Source: Rhodocyclales bacterium
GTDB lineage: Bacteria > Pseudomonadota > Gammaproteobacteria > Burkholderiales > Rhodocyclaceae
Reading direction: 5' to 3'
NCBI GenBank assembly: GCA_016177805.1
Contig: JACOUN010000066.1
Coordinates: forward strand, 1-59,524
DNA: 59,524 bases
A program made the position numbers and the translations under genes. This document shows positions 34,009 through 42,971 of this stretch, one piece after another. The notes beneath the pieces are model-generated. The model searched no databases. It was given only the letters and a program-made list of their open reading frames with translations, and was not told the origin of the DNA. How positions within the stretch are numbered: position 1 is the first letter of the stretch; each line of letters opens with the position of its first letter.

Positions 34009-34281
34009 ATGTCTGAACAGAGTCGCCCCACCCTGATCGAGTTTCCGTGTGATTTTCCGATCAAGATCATGGGCGCGCGCGTGGACGATTTCGCCCAGAC
34101 CGTCGCGCGGATCGTGCAGGCGCACGATCCGGCGTTTGACGTCGCCTCCATGCAGATGCGCCCGTCGCGCAATGGCAACTATCTCGCGCTGACCTGCACC
34201 GTGCGCGCGCTGTCGCAGGCGCAGCTCGACGCGCTCTATCGCGAGTTGAGTGCCCACCCCATGGTCAAGGTCGTGCTGTGA
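34009..34281 (+). CDS. ybeD: DUF493 family protein YbeD
   Basis: This 90-aa protein belongs to the small alpha/beta DUF493 family, with an ACT-like fold. It begins MSEQSRPTLIEFPCDFPIKIMG and ends [11 protein letters not shown], both family signatures. It is found between dacA and lipB in many beta- and gammaproteobacteria. Role uncertain; E. coli YbeD is likewise without a firm function. Its stop overlaps the lipB GTG. Confidence 0.93.
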   Translation: MSEQSRPTLIEFPCDFPIKIMGARVDDFAQTVARIVQAHDPAFDVASMQMRPSRNGNYLALTCTVRALSQAQLDALYRELSAHPMVKVVL

Positions 34282-34940
34282 CCGGACAGTCTGGGAACGC
34301 ACTGGCGGACGACGGCGATTGCGCCCTGGCGCTGCGCGTCAGACGCAAGGGGCTGGTCGAGTACCAGCCGTGCTGGGATGCGATGCGCGCGTACACGGCC
34401 GGGCGCGACGCCACCACGCCGGACGAGATCTGGCTGTTGCAGCACCCCCCGGTGTACACGCTGGGGCAGGCGGGCAAGCCCGAACACCTGTTGCGCGACA
34501 CCGGCATACCGCTGGTGCGTATCGACCGGGGTGGCCAGATTACCTACCATGGACCTGGTCAGTTGGTGGTGTATCTGCTGGTCGATCTGGCCCGCCGCCA
34601 TATCAAGGTGCGCGAAATGGTGACCTTGATGGAGCAGGCGCTGATCGACTGTCTGGCACAATACGGCGTGCGCGCCCAACGCCTGCCGGGGGCACCCGGA
34701 GTGTACGTGGACGGGGCCAAGATCGCGGCGCTGGGCCTGCGCGTGCGCAACGGCTGCAGTTATCATGGCCTGGCGCTGAACGTCGACCTGGATCTGGAGC
34801 CCTTCGGGTGGATCAATCCATGCGGCTACGAAGGACTGAAAACCATACGACTCGCGGATTTCGGCGTAAACGCGAGCGTCGATGAGGTGGGAGAAGCATT
34901 GCTCATGCACCTGGAGCGCCTGCTGCCGCCTGCCCGATAG
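34278..34940 (+). CDS. lipB: Octanoyl-[acyl carrier protein]:protein octanoyltransferase LipB
   Basis: LipB moves the octanoyl group from ACP to lipoyl domains. The 220-aa protein has [12 protein letters not shown] at 84-95, Lys148 in GAKIAALG and catalytic Cys182 in NPCGYEGL. It starts at a GTG that overlaps the ybeD stop (GTGA), so translation is coupled. lipA follows. Confidence 0.95.
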   Translation: MTGQSGNALADDGDCALALRVRRKGLVEYQPCWDAMRAYTAGRDATTPDEIWLLQHPPVYTLGQAGKPEHLLRDTGIPLVRIDRGGQITYHGPGQLVVYLLVDLARRHIKVREMVTLMEQALIDCLAQYGVRAQRLPGAPGVYVDGAKIAALGLRVRNGCSYHGLALNVDLDLEPFGWINPCGYEGLKTIRLADFGVNASVDEVGEALLMHLERLLPPAR

Positions 34941-34975
34941 AACGACCACAGAGTGAGTATCGCAAGAGAATCAAC

Positions 34976-35923
34976 ATGGAAAACCCAGAACGCAAGCAGC
35001 GCGGCGCCGCCAAGACGGCCCGCATCCCGATCAAGATCGTCCCGGCCGAACGCCTCAAGAAACCCGACTGGATCCGCATCAAGCTCGGCGCGGGTGAAGA
35101 GGCGGGGCGCTTCAACGAGATCAAATCGGCGCTGCGCGAGCACAAGCTGCACACCGTGTGCGAGGAAGCCTCGTGTCCCAACATCCATGAGTGCTTCGGC
35201 AAGGGCACCGCGACCTTCATGATCATGGGCGACATCTGCACCCGTCGCTGCCCGTTCTGTGATGTCGGGCATGGCCGTCCCGAGCCCCTCAACGTCGACG
35301 AACCGGCCGAACTGGGCAAGACCGTGGCGGCGATGCGCCTGAACTACGTAGTGGTCACCAGCGTCGACCGCGATGATCTGCGCGATGGTGGGGCCCAGCA
35401 CTTTGTCGACTGCATTGCGGCGATCCGCGCCGCCTCGCCGAAAACCAGCATCGAAGTGCTGGTGCCCGACTTTCGCGGGCGCATGGAGATCGCGCTGGAG
35501 ATCTTCGGCCAGACGCCGCCCGACGTGATGAACCACAACCTCGAAACGGTGCCGAGGCTGTACAAGCAGGCCCGTCCCGGCGCCGACTACGCCTATTCGC
35601 TGAAGCTGCTCAAGGAGTTCAAGCGCATGCACCCGGAAGTGCCGACCAAGTCGGGGCTGATGGTGGGGCTGGGCGAAACCGACGAGGAAATCCTCGACGT
35701 GCTGCGCGACCTGCGCGCCCACGACGTCGACATGCTGACCATAGGTCAGTACCTGCAGCCGTCCACCGGCCACCTGCCGGTGCTGCGCTACCCGCACCCG
35801 GATATCTTCAAGATGTACGAAACCGAAGCGCTGAAGATGGGCTTCAAGAACGTCGCCAGCGGCCCGATGGTGCGCTCCAGCTACTGGGCCGACCTGCAGG
35901 CGCATGGCGCGGGTGTGATCTGA
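34976..35923 (+). CDS. lipA: Lipoyl synthase LipA
   Basis: LipA inserts two sulfurs into protein-bound octanoate by radical SAM chemistry. The 315-aa protein has the auxiliary cluster cysteines 62, 67 and 73 ([12 protein letters not shown]), the radical SAM cysteines 88, 92 and 95 (CTRRCPFC), and the C-terminal VRSSYWAD whose serine ligates the auxiliary cluster. All residues are present. It ends the rod-shape/lipoate plus-strand series. Confidence 0.97.
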   Translation: MENPERKQRGAAKTARIPIKIVPAERLKKPDWIRIKLGAGEEAGRFNEIKSALREHKLHTVCEEASCPNIHECFGKGTATFMIMGDICTRRCPFCDVGHGRPEPLNVDEPAELGKTVAAMRLNYVVVTSVDRDDLRDGGAQHFVDCIAAIRAASPKTSIEVLVPDFRGRMEIALEIFGQTPPDVMNHNLETVPRLYKQARPGADYAYSLKLLKEFKRMHPEVPTKSGLMVGLGETDEEILDVLRDLRAHDVDMLTIGQYLQPSTGHLPVLRYPHPDIFKMYETEALKMGFKNVASGPMVRSSYWADLQAHGAGVI

Positions 35924-35970
35924 GGGGTTGGGAAAATACCGCGTCGGCCGCGAGCTGGCTGAAGCGCCTC

Positions 35971-36026
35971 GTAGGAGCGGCTTCAGCCGCGACAACAGTG
36001 TCATTCGGGGCAAAAGCCCCTCCTAC
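35971..36026. repeat. REP-type hairpin between lipA and dksA
   Basis: GTAGGAG (35971-35977) pairs with CTCCTAC (36020-36026). Inside lies a palindrome GCGGCTTCAGCCGC and a second small stem GGGGCAAAAGCCCC. This is the common proteobacterial REP form. It lies between converging lipA and dksA, where it may also protect or end transcripts. Confidence 0.85.
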
Positions 36027-36100
36027 GGCCCCTCGGTACGGAATTCTCGTCGCCTCCGCGCGGTAGCTCGGCGATGTCGAGGCGCCCCTCAGGGCGCTGC

Positions 36101-36532
36101 TCAGCGGAACAGGCGCTCGGCGCGTTCGTGGCGTTCCTGCTCTTCTATGCTCAAGGTGGCGGTGGGGCGCGCCAGCAAGCGGCGCAAACCGATGGGCTCG
36201 CCCGATTCTTCGCAATAGCCGTAGGTGCCGATGGCGATGCGGTGCAGCGCACTGTCGATCTTGTGCAGTTGCTTGCGCTCGCGGTCGCGGATGCGCTGCT
36301 CCAGCACATGCTCCTCTTCCTGGGTAGCGCGATCGGCCTCGTCCGGCGTGGCCTCGGTCTCCTGCAGATGGGCGATGGTGCTCTGGCCGTTCTCCAGCAG
36401 CTCTTCACGCATGCGTACCAGCAACTGGCGGAAGAATTCCATCTGCCTTGCGTTCATATAGTCGGCTGCGGGCATCGCCAGAACCTCTGCTTCGCTCGGG
36501 CAGTGCTCTTCGGATAGGGTCTTGGTCATCAT
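36101..36532 (-). CDS. dksA: RNA polymerase-binding transcription factor DksA (cysteine-poor form)
   Basis: DksA binds the RNA polymerase secondary channel and works with ppGpp. The 143-aa protein has the coiled-coil tip acidic pair Asp64 and Asp67 in PDEADRAT, then the globular zinc-finger region with GTYGYCEESGEPIG. Of the four zinc cysteines only Cys107 remains; the others are replaced, ending TATLSIEEQE. This cysteine-poor form is usual in alpha- and betaproteobacteria, so it is probably functional. The start is one of two adjacent ATGs (36532 or 36529). No strong ribosome site distinguishes them. Confidence 0.92.
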   Translation of the reverse strand: MMTKTLSEEHCPSEAEVLAMPAADYMNARQMEFFRQLLVRMREELLENGQSTIAHLQETEATPDEADRATQEEEHVLEQRIRDRERKQLHKIDSALHRIAIGTYGYCEESGEPIGLRRLLARPTATLSIEEQERHERAERLFR

Positions 36533-36638
36533 TTTCGACAGCTCCTGCAGTGGAACACATGACGCGGTGACGGGCACTGCGTTGGTCTCGGTCGGGCCGT
36601 CGCGCGACTGCGCGAGTGCCGCTGGCGGCGGCCGTGGT

Positions 36639-37136
36639 TCAGGCCGGTTCGCTCAACAGCTGGTCGAGCACGGTATGCAGCTTGTTGAAATCCGGCTCGC
36701 CCAGGTATTTGTGCACGATCTTGCCGCGCTTGTCCATAAGAAACGTCGTCGGGGTAAGGCGCACGTCGTTGAAGCCGCGCGCTACCTCGCCGCGCGTGTC
36801 GAGCGCGATCCTGAACGGCAGGGCGTTGCGTTCTGCGTAGGCCTTGACCTGCGACGGTACGTCGTACTCCATGGCCACCGCGATGGTCTCGAAGCCACGG
36901 GCCGCGAACTTCTCGTAAGTGCCGACCAGGTGCGGCATTTCCTTGATGCAGGTGGTGCAGGTGGTGGCCCAGAAATTCACCAACACCACCTTGCCGCGCA
37001 ACTGTCCGGTCGTGACGGTTTCGCCGTTCAGGGTTGTGAAACTCACGTCCGGCGCGGAAGGGCGTTGCGAAAAAGTGTAAAGGCCCGCAGCGCCCAGCAG
37101 TACGAGCGCGAGCGCGGCAATAAAGCTGGATTTCAT
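36639..37136 (-). CDS. TlpA/ResA-like membrane-anchored thioredoxin
   Basis: This 165-aa protein has an N-terminal signal anchor (MKSSFIAALALVLLGAAGLY) and a periplasmic thioredoxin fold with the active site WATTCTTC (Cys60, Cys63) and the cis-proline segment LTPTTFLMD. It probably reduces or oxidises thiols of exported proteins such as apo-cytochromes. The nearby cytochrome c gene fits but does not prove this. The ATG at 37136 is chosen for the signal anchor; a longer start at 37174 adds soluble residues. Confidence 0.9.
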   Translation of the reverse strand: MKSSFIAALALVLLGAAGLYTFSQRPSAPDVSFTTLNGETVTTGQLRGKVVLVNFWATTCTTCIKEMPHLVGTYEKFAARGFETIAVAMEYDVPSQVKAYAERNALPFRIALDTRGEVARGFNDVRLTPTTFLMDKRGKIVHKYLGEPDFNKLHTVLDQLLSEPA

Positions 37137-37330
37137 GGAGTCGCCGATGCCGTGTGTCTGGATAGTGTCGTTCATTCTGAGAGCTTTTGCGCAGCATGTG
37201 AAGCAACACCGCAAAATCGCATCGGTGGTGGTCATGACGGGGGCGGGCGGAACGCTGCCGCCGCTCGGGTAGAATCCACGCTTGGCGCCCGCCGCCGCCG
37301 CCGTGCCCAACCGAGAACCGCCCACCACCA

Positions 37331-39328
37331 ATGTCCACCCTTCTCAACGCGCCACAGCGCGAAGCCATTCATTATCTCGATGGCCCCAGCCTGGTGCTGG
37401 CCGGCGCCGGCAGCGGCAAGACCCGCGTCATCACGCACAAGATCGCGTGGCTGATCGAGCAGTGCGGCATCAACCCGGCCAACATCGCCGCGATCACCTT
37501 CACCAACAAGGCGGCCAAGGAAATGCAGGCCCGTGTCGCCGGGCTGATGGGCGGACGCGCGCCCAAGGGGCTGACCGTGTGCACCTTCCACGCGCTGGGG
37601 GTGCGCATCGTGCGCCAGGAATCGGCCCACTGCGGACTCAAACCGCAGTTCTCCATTCTGGATGCGTCCGACACGGTGCAGATCGTCGCTGACATCGCCG
37701 GCGCGGCGGACAAGGGCATCGCCAAGCCGTTGCAGTGGCAGATCTCGGCATGGAAGAACATGATGATCGCGCCCGAAGAGGCGGCGGTGCTGGCCGACAA
37801 CGAGCTGGCGGGCACCGCCGCCAAGCTCTATGTCGAATATGAGCGCACCCTGCGCGCCTACCAGGCGGTCGATTTCGACGACCTGATCTCGTTGCCGGTG
37901 CGCCTGTTCGAGAACAATCCCGAGGTGCGCGAGCGCTGGCAGAACCGCCTGCGCTACTTGCTGGTGGATGAGTACCAGGACACCAACCGCGCCCAGTACC
38001 GGCTGCTGCGCCAGTTGGCGGGGGTGCGCGGCGCCTTCACGGCGGTGGGTGACGACGACCAGGCCATATACGCCTGGCGCGGCGCCGATGTCGAGAACCT
38101 CAGGCAACTGAAGCTCGACTACCCCCAGCTCAAGGTCATCAAGCTGGAGCAGAACTACCGCTCCTCGGCGCGCATCCTGCACGCCGCCAACACGCTGATC
38201 GCGAACAACGAGAAACTGTTCGAGAAACGTTTGTGGTCTGATCACGGGCCGGGCGAGCAGATCGTCGTGACCGCCTCGCGCGACGCCGAGCACGAAGCCG
38301 AATGGGTCGCGATGAAGATCTCGGCGCACAAGTTCGAACACCGCACCCGCTACGCCGACTACGCGGTGCTGTACCGGGGCAACCACCAGGCGCGGCTGAT
38401 CGAGCAACAACTGCGTAACCACAAGATTCCGTATGTGATCTCGGGCGGCCAGTCGTTCTTCGACAAGGCCGAGATCCGCGACCTGATCGCCTATCTGCGC
38501 CTGATCGTGAATCCCGACGATGATCTGGCCTTCATCCGCGCCATCACCATGCCCCGGCGCGGGGTCGGGGCGAGCACGCTGGAGGCGCTCGGGCGCTACG
38601 CCGGCGAGCGCCACGTGAGCCTGTTCGCGGCGCTCTTCGAGGAAGGCGCAGCCCAGCATCTGAATGCCCGGCAACTGGAGCTGGTGCAGGAGTTCGCCAA
38701 CTTCATCAACCGCATCCAGCATCGCGCCGAGCGCGAACCGGCCGCGCGCGTGCTTGAAGACCTGGTTGGCGCGATCCGCTATGAAGCGTGGCTGTTCGAA
38801 CACCTCGACACGCGCGAAGCCGAATCGAAGTGGAACAACGTGCGCGACTTCATGGGCTGGCTGGGGCGCAAGGGTGACGAAGACGGCAAGAACCTGCTCG
38901 AACTGACCCAGACCATCGCGCTGATCTCGATGCTCGACAAGGAAGACCCGGACTTTGACGGCGTGCAGCTCGCCACCCTGCACGCGGCCAAGGGACTGGA
39001 GTTCAAGCACGTGTTCATGATCGGAGTCGAGGAAGGGCTGCTGCCCCACCAGTCGAGCATCGACGAGGACAAGATCGAGGAAGAACGCCGCCTGATGTAC
39101 GTCGGCATCACCCGCGCCCAGCGCACCCTCGACATCAGTTGGTGCGAGCGGCGCAAGGCCGGCAAGGAATTCCGCGCCTGCGAAGCCTCGCGCTTCACCA
39201 GCGAAATGGGCGACGACGTGCGCATGCACGACCGCAAGTCCAACACCCCGGTGTCACGCGAAGAAGGGCGCGCCCGGCTGGCGAAGCTGATGGACATGCT
39301 GGACCAGCGCGAGGCTGGCGCGAAATAG
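37331..39328 (+). CDS. rep: ATP-dependent DNA helicase Rep (UvrD/Rep superfamily 1)
   Basis: This 665-aa 3'-5' helicase has the Q-motif LNAPQREAI, Walker A GAGSGKT at 25-31, motif II VDEYQDTN near 213, QNYRSS, and motif VI YVGITRAQ. The length, the FTNKAAKEM pattern and DDQAIYAWRGA fit Rep better than the longer UvrD, which has a C-terminal tail lacking here. It supports replication fork progress through protein-bound DNA. It converges with the cytochrome c gene. Confidence 0.92.
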   Translation: MSTLLNAPQREAIHYLDGPSLVLAGAGSGKTRVITHKIAWLIEQCGINPANIAAITFTNKAAKEMQARVAGLMGGRAPKGLTVCTFHALGVRIVRQESAHCGLKPQFSILDASDTVQIVADIAGAADKGIAKPLQWQISAWKNMMIAPEEAAVLADNELAGTAAKLYVEYERTLRAYQAVDFDDLISLPVRLFENNPEVRERWQNRLRYLLVDEYQDTNRAQYRLLRQLAGVRGAFTAVGDDDQAIYAWRGADVENLRQLKLDYPQLKVIKLEQNYRSSARILHAANTLIANNEKLFEKRLWSDHGPGEQIVVTASRDAEHEAEWVAMKISAHKFEHRTRYADYAVLYRGNHQARLIEQQLRNHKIPYVISGGQSFFDKAEIRDLIAYLRLIVNPDDDLAFIRAITMPRRGVGASTLEALGRYAGERHVSLFAALFEEGAAQHLNARQLELVQEFANFINRIQHRAEREPAARVLEDLVGAIRYEAWLFEHLDTREAESKWNNVRDFMGWLGRKGDEDGKNLLELTQTIALISMLDKEDPDFDGVQLATLHAAKGLEFKHVFMIGVEEGLLPHQSSIDEDKIEEERRLMYVGITRAQRTLDISWCERRKAGKEFRACEASRFTSEMGDDVRMHDRKSNTPVSREEGRARLAKLMDMLDQREAGAK

Positions 39329-39350
39329 ATGACCCGTTCTGCGGCGGGGC

Positions 39351-39809
39351 TTACTCCAGCGGCGGCTCGGTGAATTTGCCCCCCGCCTGGTTGAGTAGAT
39401 ACACCACCGCCCGCTTGACCTCGGTGTCGGTCAGGTCCGTGCCACCGCCGCGTGCCGGCATCGCCCCCACGCCGTTGGTGGCCGAAGCCACCAGTTGCTC
39501 CAGCCCCTTGGCCAGGCGCGGCGCCCAGTCGTCCGCGTTGCCGGTGCGCGGCGCCTGCAGCGCACCCGAGTCGTGACAGGCCGAACACAGCGCCTTGACC
39601 ACCTGCTCGCCGGTGCGATTGCCCGCCGCCACTGTCGCGACCTTCAGCTCCACTCGCGCCACCGGCTGGATCAGCGTCGCGGTCAGCTCATGATCGACCT
39701 GCGGCGCCTTGCCGCAACCGGTCAATTGCAGCGCAGCAAGGGCAGTGATGACGGTCACGGAAATACCGGAGTACCGCTGCGCGGCGGCGGAAACGCTGGG
39801 TATGGACAT
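39351..39809 (-). CDS. Cytochrome c5-like lipoprotein
   Basis: This 152-aa protein has a lipobox (LTGC, Cys32), then a class I cytochrome c domain with haem attachment CSACH at 75-79 and axial Met117 in GVGAMPARGG. A C-terminal helix follows (EVKRAVVYLLN). It is expected at the periplasmic face as a small electron carrier. The start at 39809 is set by the signal sequence. The partner oxidoreductase is not nearby. Confidence 0.9.
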   Translation of the reverse strand: MSIPSVSAAAQRYSGISVTVITALAALQLTGCGKAPQVDHELTATLIQPVARVELKVATVAAGNRTGEQVVKALCSACHDSGALQAPRTGNADDWAPRLAKGLEQLVASATNGVGAMPARGGGTDLTDTEVKRAVVYLLNQAGGKFTEPPLE

Positions 39810-39953
39810 GCTGGATCCTCTGGGCGGGTACACGGGGGTGCCGATTATAGCGTTGACTCAGTCCAAACCATCCATGCCGCAATGGACTTGGCGGACAAAC
39901 CGGTATATCCTTCCGCCCCTTGATCGGGTGCTCCCACTCGCATCAACCCCCAC

Positions 39954-40030
39954 GCGCCCGTAGCTCAGCTGGATAGAGTACTGCCCTCCGAAGGCAGGGG
40001 TCGGACGTTCGAATCGTCTCGGGCGCGCCA
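39954..40030 (+). tRNA. tRNA-Arg (anticodon CCG)
   Basis: A full 77-base cloverleaf is visible: acceptor GCGCCCG with CGGGCGC, the D arm with AGCTGGATA, the anticodon stem CTGCC/GGCAG with loop CTCCGAA giving anticodon CCG, the T loop TTCGAAT, and an encoded CCA end. It reads CGG codons. Confidence 0.97.
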
Positions 40031-40038
40031 GATTCGTG

Positions 40039-40075
40039 AAGCCGCTGATTTCAACATGAAGTCGGCGGCTTTTTC
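40039..40075 (+). terminator. Intrinsic terminator after tRNA-Arg
   Basis: AAGCCGCTGATTTC and GAAGTCGGCGGCTT form a 14-bp stem with G-U pairs around a short loop, directly followed by TTTTC. It lies 8 bases after the tRNA 3' end, between the tRNA and the anti-sigma gene. Confidence 0.8.
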
Positions 40076-40100
40076 TTGGCCGGGCGCCCGTAAGACCGCG

Positions 40101-40865
40101 CTACCGTTCCGCGATCTGCCGATACACCAGCGTCGCCAGTCCAAGCATGTCGTCCCGTCCGGTGTTGCCCGACAGGGCATAGCCGTAGCGGTCTTCGACC
40201 CAGTAGAACACGTCGATGCCGTTCTCGCGGGCGTAGCGGAAGCTGGTGTCGGTGGTTTGCGCCGCCTGCGGCTGGATGTACAGGGTCAGGCGGGTCTTGT
40301 CCGCGTTCTCGTACATGAACTGCGCGACTTCGCCGCTGTCCCCCGCCAGCAGCCGGCCGCCGACCAGTTGGTAGCCGGCCTGGTCGAGGTGCGGGGGCTT
40401 GAGTGGGGTGCCGAGTCGTTTGGAGAGCCAGGCGACCAGATGCGCTTCCTGGTCGGCACCGACTTCCACCGGATGGCGCACTTCGGGGGTGTACACGGCA
40501 TGGGCGACGGCGGCCATGCGCGGCAGGCTGGCGGCGGGTGCGTGGGGCGTGTCCTGCTGCGTGGGGTGCGTGCCGCTGAGGTAGCCGATGAGCGCGCCGA
40601 GCATCAGCCACGCCATGGCGGCCACGCTGCGTGATTCGAGCCAGCGCGGCGGGTTGGCGGGCGGCATCAGGCGTGCCGGGATTGCTTCGTTGAGAACGGC
40701 ATCGTAGGCGCGGTGCAGTTGCGCCGATTGCCTCCGCCACGCGTCGACCTCGGCGCGACGTTCGGGGTGCGCGGCCAGCCAGGTTTCCATCTGCGTCAGG
40801 CGCGCGCCGGCTAGTCGTCCGTCGGCGTAGGCGTGCAGGTCTGGTTCGGAGATGGGCGCGTTCAT
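40101..40865 (-). CDS. Anti-sigma factor, membrane-anchored
   Basis: This 254-aa protein has an N-terminal cytosolic segment (DLHAYADGRLAGARLTQMETWLAAHPERR) typical of zinc-less anti-sigma domains, one membrane helix (about 80-98, AMAWLMLGALIGYLSG) and a periplasmic domain of about 150 residues ending in RQIAER. It overlaps the sigma factor gene by 4 bases, so the pair is co-translated. It likely holds the ECF sigma inactive until a periplasmic signal. The signal is unknown. Confidence 0.87.
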   Translation of the reverse strand: MNAPISEPDLHAYADGRLAGARLTQMETWLAAHPERRAEVDAWRRQSAQLHRAYDAVLNEAIPARLMPPANPPRWLESRSVAAMAWLMLGALIGYLSGTHPTQQDTPHAPAASLPRMAAVAHAVYTPEVRHPVEVGADQEAHLVAWLSKRLGTPLKPPHLDQAGYQLVGGRLLAGDSGEVAQFMYENADKTRLTLYIQPQAAQTTDTSFRYARENGIDVFYWVEDRYGYALSGNTGRDDMLGLATLVYRQIAER

Positions 40866-41365
40866 GACTTGACCACTTTCAGTTGCGGCGTGGCTTCCCC
40901 CGCCAGTATGGCCTTGAGCCGGGCGCGGGCACGCGACAGGCGCGACATCACCGTGCCCGGCGGAACATTCAGTGCCCGCGCGACGTCGGCGTAGGACAGT
41001 TCTTCCAGCCCCACCAGCAACAGGATTTCACGCTGCTCGATGGGCAATAGCGCCAGCGCGCGGTCGAGGTCGCGCAGTTCGAGGGCATCGTCCTGGTCGG
41101 CGCGCTGCGCCAGTTCGGGCAAGGTCTCGTCATCGCGGTACTCGATGCGCGCTTCGCCGCGGAGGGTGTCGATCCGCAGGTTGTGCATGATGGAAAACAG
41201 CCACGGGCGCAGCGCGCGTTCGCGCTGCCAGAAGCGCCATTTCTCCAGCGCCCGCTCCAGGGTCTGCTGCACCAGGTCGTCGGCCGCGTCGGTGCGCCCC
41301 GTCAGCGCCCGCGCGTAGCGGCGCAGACGGGGAATCTCGGCAATGATGGCGTCGCGGCGGCTCAC
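40862..41365 (-). CDS. ECF-family RNA polymerase sigma factor
   Basis: This 167-aa protein has sigma region 2 (RRYARALTGRTDAADDLVQQTLERAL, then RPWLFSIMHNLRID) and region 4 (LPIEQREILLLVGLEELSYADVARAL, then GTVMSRLSRARARL). The GTG at 41365 is chosen, because further upstream the frame runs antisense into the COG4315 gene. It is preceded by a COG4315 gene 5 bases away and followed by its anti-sigma factor, so the three form one operon. Confidence 0.93.
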   Translation of the reverse strand: MSRRDAIIAEIPRLRRYARALTGRTDAADDLVQQTLERALEKWRFWQRERALRPWLFSIMHNLRIDTLRGEARIEYRDDETLPELAQRADQDDALELRDLDRALALLPIEQREILLLVGLEELSYADVARALNVPPGTVMSRLSRARARLKAILAGEATPQLKVVKS

Positions 41366-41370
41366 GGCGA

Positions 41371-41745
41371 TCAGGGCTTGGCGGCTTTCCAGACGCCGTT
41401 GAAGCCGTCGCCACTCATGTCGCCGGGCTTCTGGTCCTTGACCCAGTAGTACAGCGGCTTGCCCCTGAACGCCCACTGCCGGGCGCCGTCGTCACGGGTG
41501 ATGATGCTGTAATCGCCGTCCGCTCTTGCATCGGCGGCGGCCGTCAGCGGCGGCCAGTTGGTGGCGCACGGGCCGTTGCAGACGCTCTTGCCGCTGCCGG
41601 CCATGTCTTTGTCGAAGGTGTACAGCGTCATGTCGTTGGCGCCGACCAGTACGCCGTTGGCGGCCTTGACCGGTGCGCCTCCAGCCCAGGTGGTTCCGGT
41701 GGCGAGCAGCAGGGACAGCGCGGCGAGCAGGGTACGGGTTTTCAT
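41371..41745 (-). CDS. COG4315 secreted-repeat protein
   Basis: This 124-aa exported protein has a signal peptide (MKTRTLLAALSLLLATGTTWA) and two copies of the short secreted repeat: LYTFDKDMAGSGKSVCNGPCATNWPPL and a second with RQWAFRGKPLYYWVKDQKPGDMSGDGFNGVW. The family is often encoded with ECF sigma/anti-sigma pairs and is thought to be part of their envelope or oxidative stress response. Molecular role unknown. No lipobox is seen. Confidence 0.9.
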   Translation of the reverse strand: MKTRTLLAALSLLLATGTTWAGGAPVKAANGVLVGANDMTLYTFDKDMAGSGKSVCNGPCATNWPPLTAAADARADGDYSIITRDDGARQWAFRGKPLYYWVKDQKPGDMSGDGFNGVWKAAKP

Positions 41746-41876
41746 GTTGTTCTCCGTTCGGGGTTGAGGGGGCTACACCTGATATACGGAGCGACGATCG
41801 AGTTTATTCCCCCGGACGAAGAATATGTTGGTGCCCGCGGCTATCATCACGCAACGACGGAAATCGAGCCGCCATC

Positions 41877-42611
41877 ATGAACCTCGCCGCCAAGCCCTAT
41901 CTGCAAACCGCCTGCATCGATCCGGACGCCGCGATCGACTTCGATGCCTACCCGTACAACATCGCGGCGGTCGGCGAACTGGGGTGCATCGAATTCCATC
42001 CCGATGTCACGTTCTTCGTCGGCGAGAACGGCGCCGGCAAGTCCACGGTGCTGGAGGCCATCGCGCTGGCGCTGGGGTACAGCCCTGAAGGGGGGACGAA
42101 GAATTTCCAGTTGTCGACCGCCCGCTCGGAGTCGTCCCTGCACCGCGTGCTGCGCCTCGCGCGCAGTTTCCGCAAGCCCAGGGATGGCTACTTCCTGCGC
42201 GCCGAGAGCTTCTACAACGTCGCCACGTTCATGGACCAGGTCGGGTACCTCGACGGATACGGCGGCAAGTCACTGCACGCGCGCTCCCATGGCGAAGCAT
42301 TCATGACCCTGCTCACGCACAAGCTGCGGGGCGGAGGTTTGTATCTGATGGACGAACCCGAGGCGGCGCTGTCGCCGAACCGGCAACTCGCCGCGCTGAG
42401 CGCGATCCACCAACTGGTGCAGGACCAGTCGCAATTCATCATCGCCACCCACTCGCCCATCCTCTTGTCCTACCCGAACGCGAAGATCCTGCTGTTCGAC
42501 GGCTCGGGAATTACCGAGGTGGCCTACGAGGACACCGAGCACTATTTCGTCACGCGCGACTACCTGAACAACTATCCGCGACGACTGGAGCAACTGCTTG
42601 TGGATGAGTGA
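41877..42611 (+). CDS. Stand-alone ABC-type/AAA predicted ATPase
   Basis: This 244-aa protein is a soluble P-loop ATPase of the COG3910 type. It has Walker A GENGAGKST at 49-57, a degenerate signature loop HARSHGE near 134-140, Walker B YLMDEPEA at 156-163, and the H-loop IIATHSPIL. There is no membrane or coiled-coil arm. Such proteins resemble the ATPase core of RecF/OLD-like systems but no nuclease domain or partner gene is seen. Function unknown. The ATG at 41877 is chosen because the frame upstream is antisense to the COG4315 promoter region. Confidence 0.88.
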   Translation: MNLAAKPYLQTACIDPDAAIDFDAYPYNIAAVGELGCIEFHPDVTFFVGENGAGKSTVLEAIALALGYSPEGGTKNFQLSTARSESSLHRVLRLARSFRKPRDGYFLRAESFYNVATFMDQVGYLDGYGGKSLHARSHGEAFMTLLTHKLRGGGLYLMDEPEAALSPNRQLAALSAIHQLVQDQSQFIIATHSPILLSYPNAKILLFDGSGITEVAYEDTEHYFVTRDYLNNYPRRLEQLLVDE

Positions 42612-42971
42612 GTCGTCCGCTCAACGACGCTCATCGACCATGCGCTGGACGCCCGCGCCGGAGAGTTCCTGAGCTTCGGCTTGATGTGGGTGTCGGCGGC
42701 GGCCTCCCCGACCCGCTCCCCGAACTCACGCTCCACCCTGGCGCACCCAACGACACCTGACGCCGCGCGGCGACACCGGCGCATGCTTATCTTGCGCGGA
42801 TCAAGACGGCTGCCGGCTTCCGCCAGCGATTCGCAAGCTGTATCGGTGCGCTGGGGCGGCATGTCGAGATCGCCGGTGGCAGGGTAGAGCGGTTGGGGTG
42901 AACTCCCCGCGCTTATCCTCGGGTGAGCGATCGCCCGGCCGCATGGGTATCAAACAGGCCCGACCCTTTGG
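42612..42971. other. Gene-free stretch, nothing recognised
   Basis: Between the ATPase and AraC genes are 360 bases with short open frames on both strands (for example 42681-42887 plus and 42572-42862 minus). Neither has a ribosome site, family resemblance or protein-like composition. I see no clear repeat, terminator or RNA gene. Confidence 0.5.

Noticed and set aside
39954..40030. tRNA-Arg as an integration site
   Set aside because: There is no integrase gene and no repeated 3' tRNA end nearby; the flanking genes look native.
42572..42862. Minus-strand ORF after the ATPase gene
   Set aside because: No ribosome site, no family features, and it overlaps the 3' end of the ATPase gene; likely chance in GC-rich DNA.
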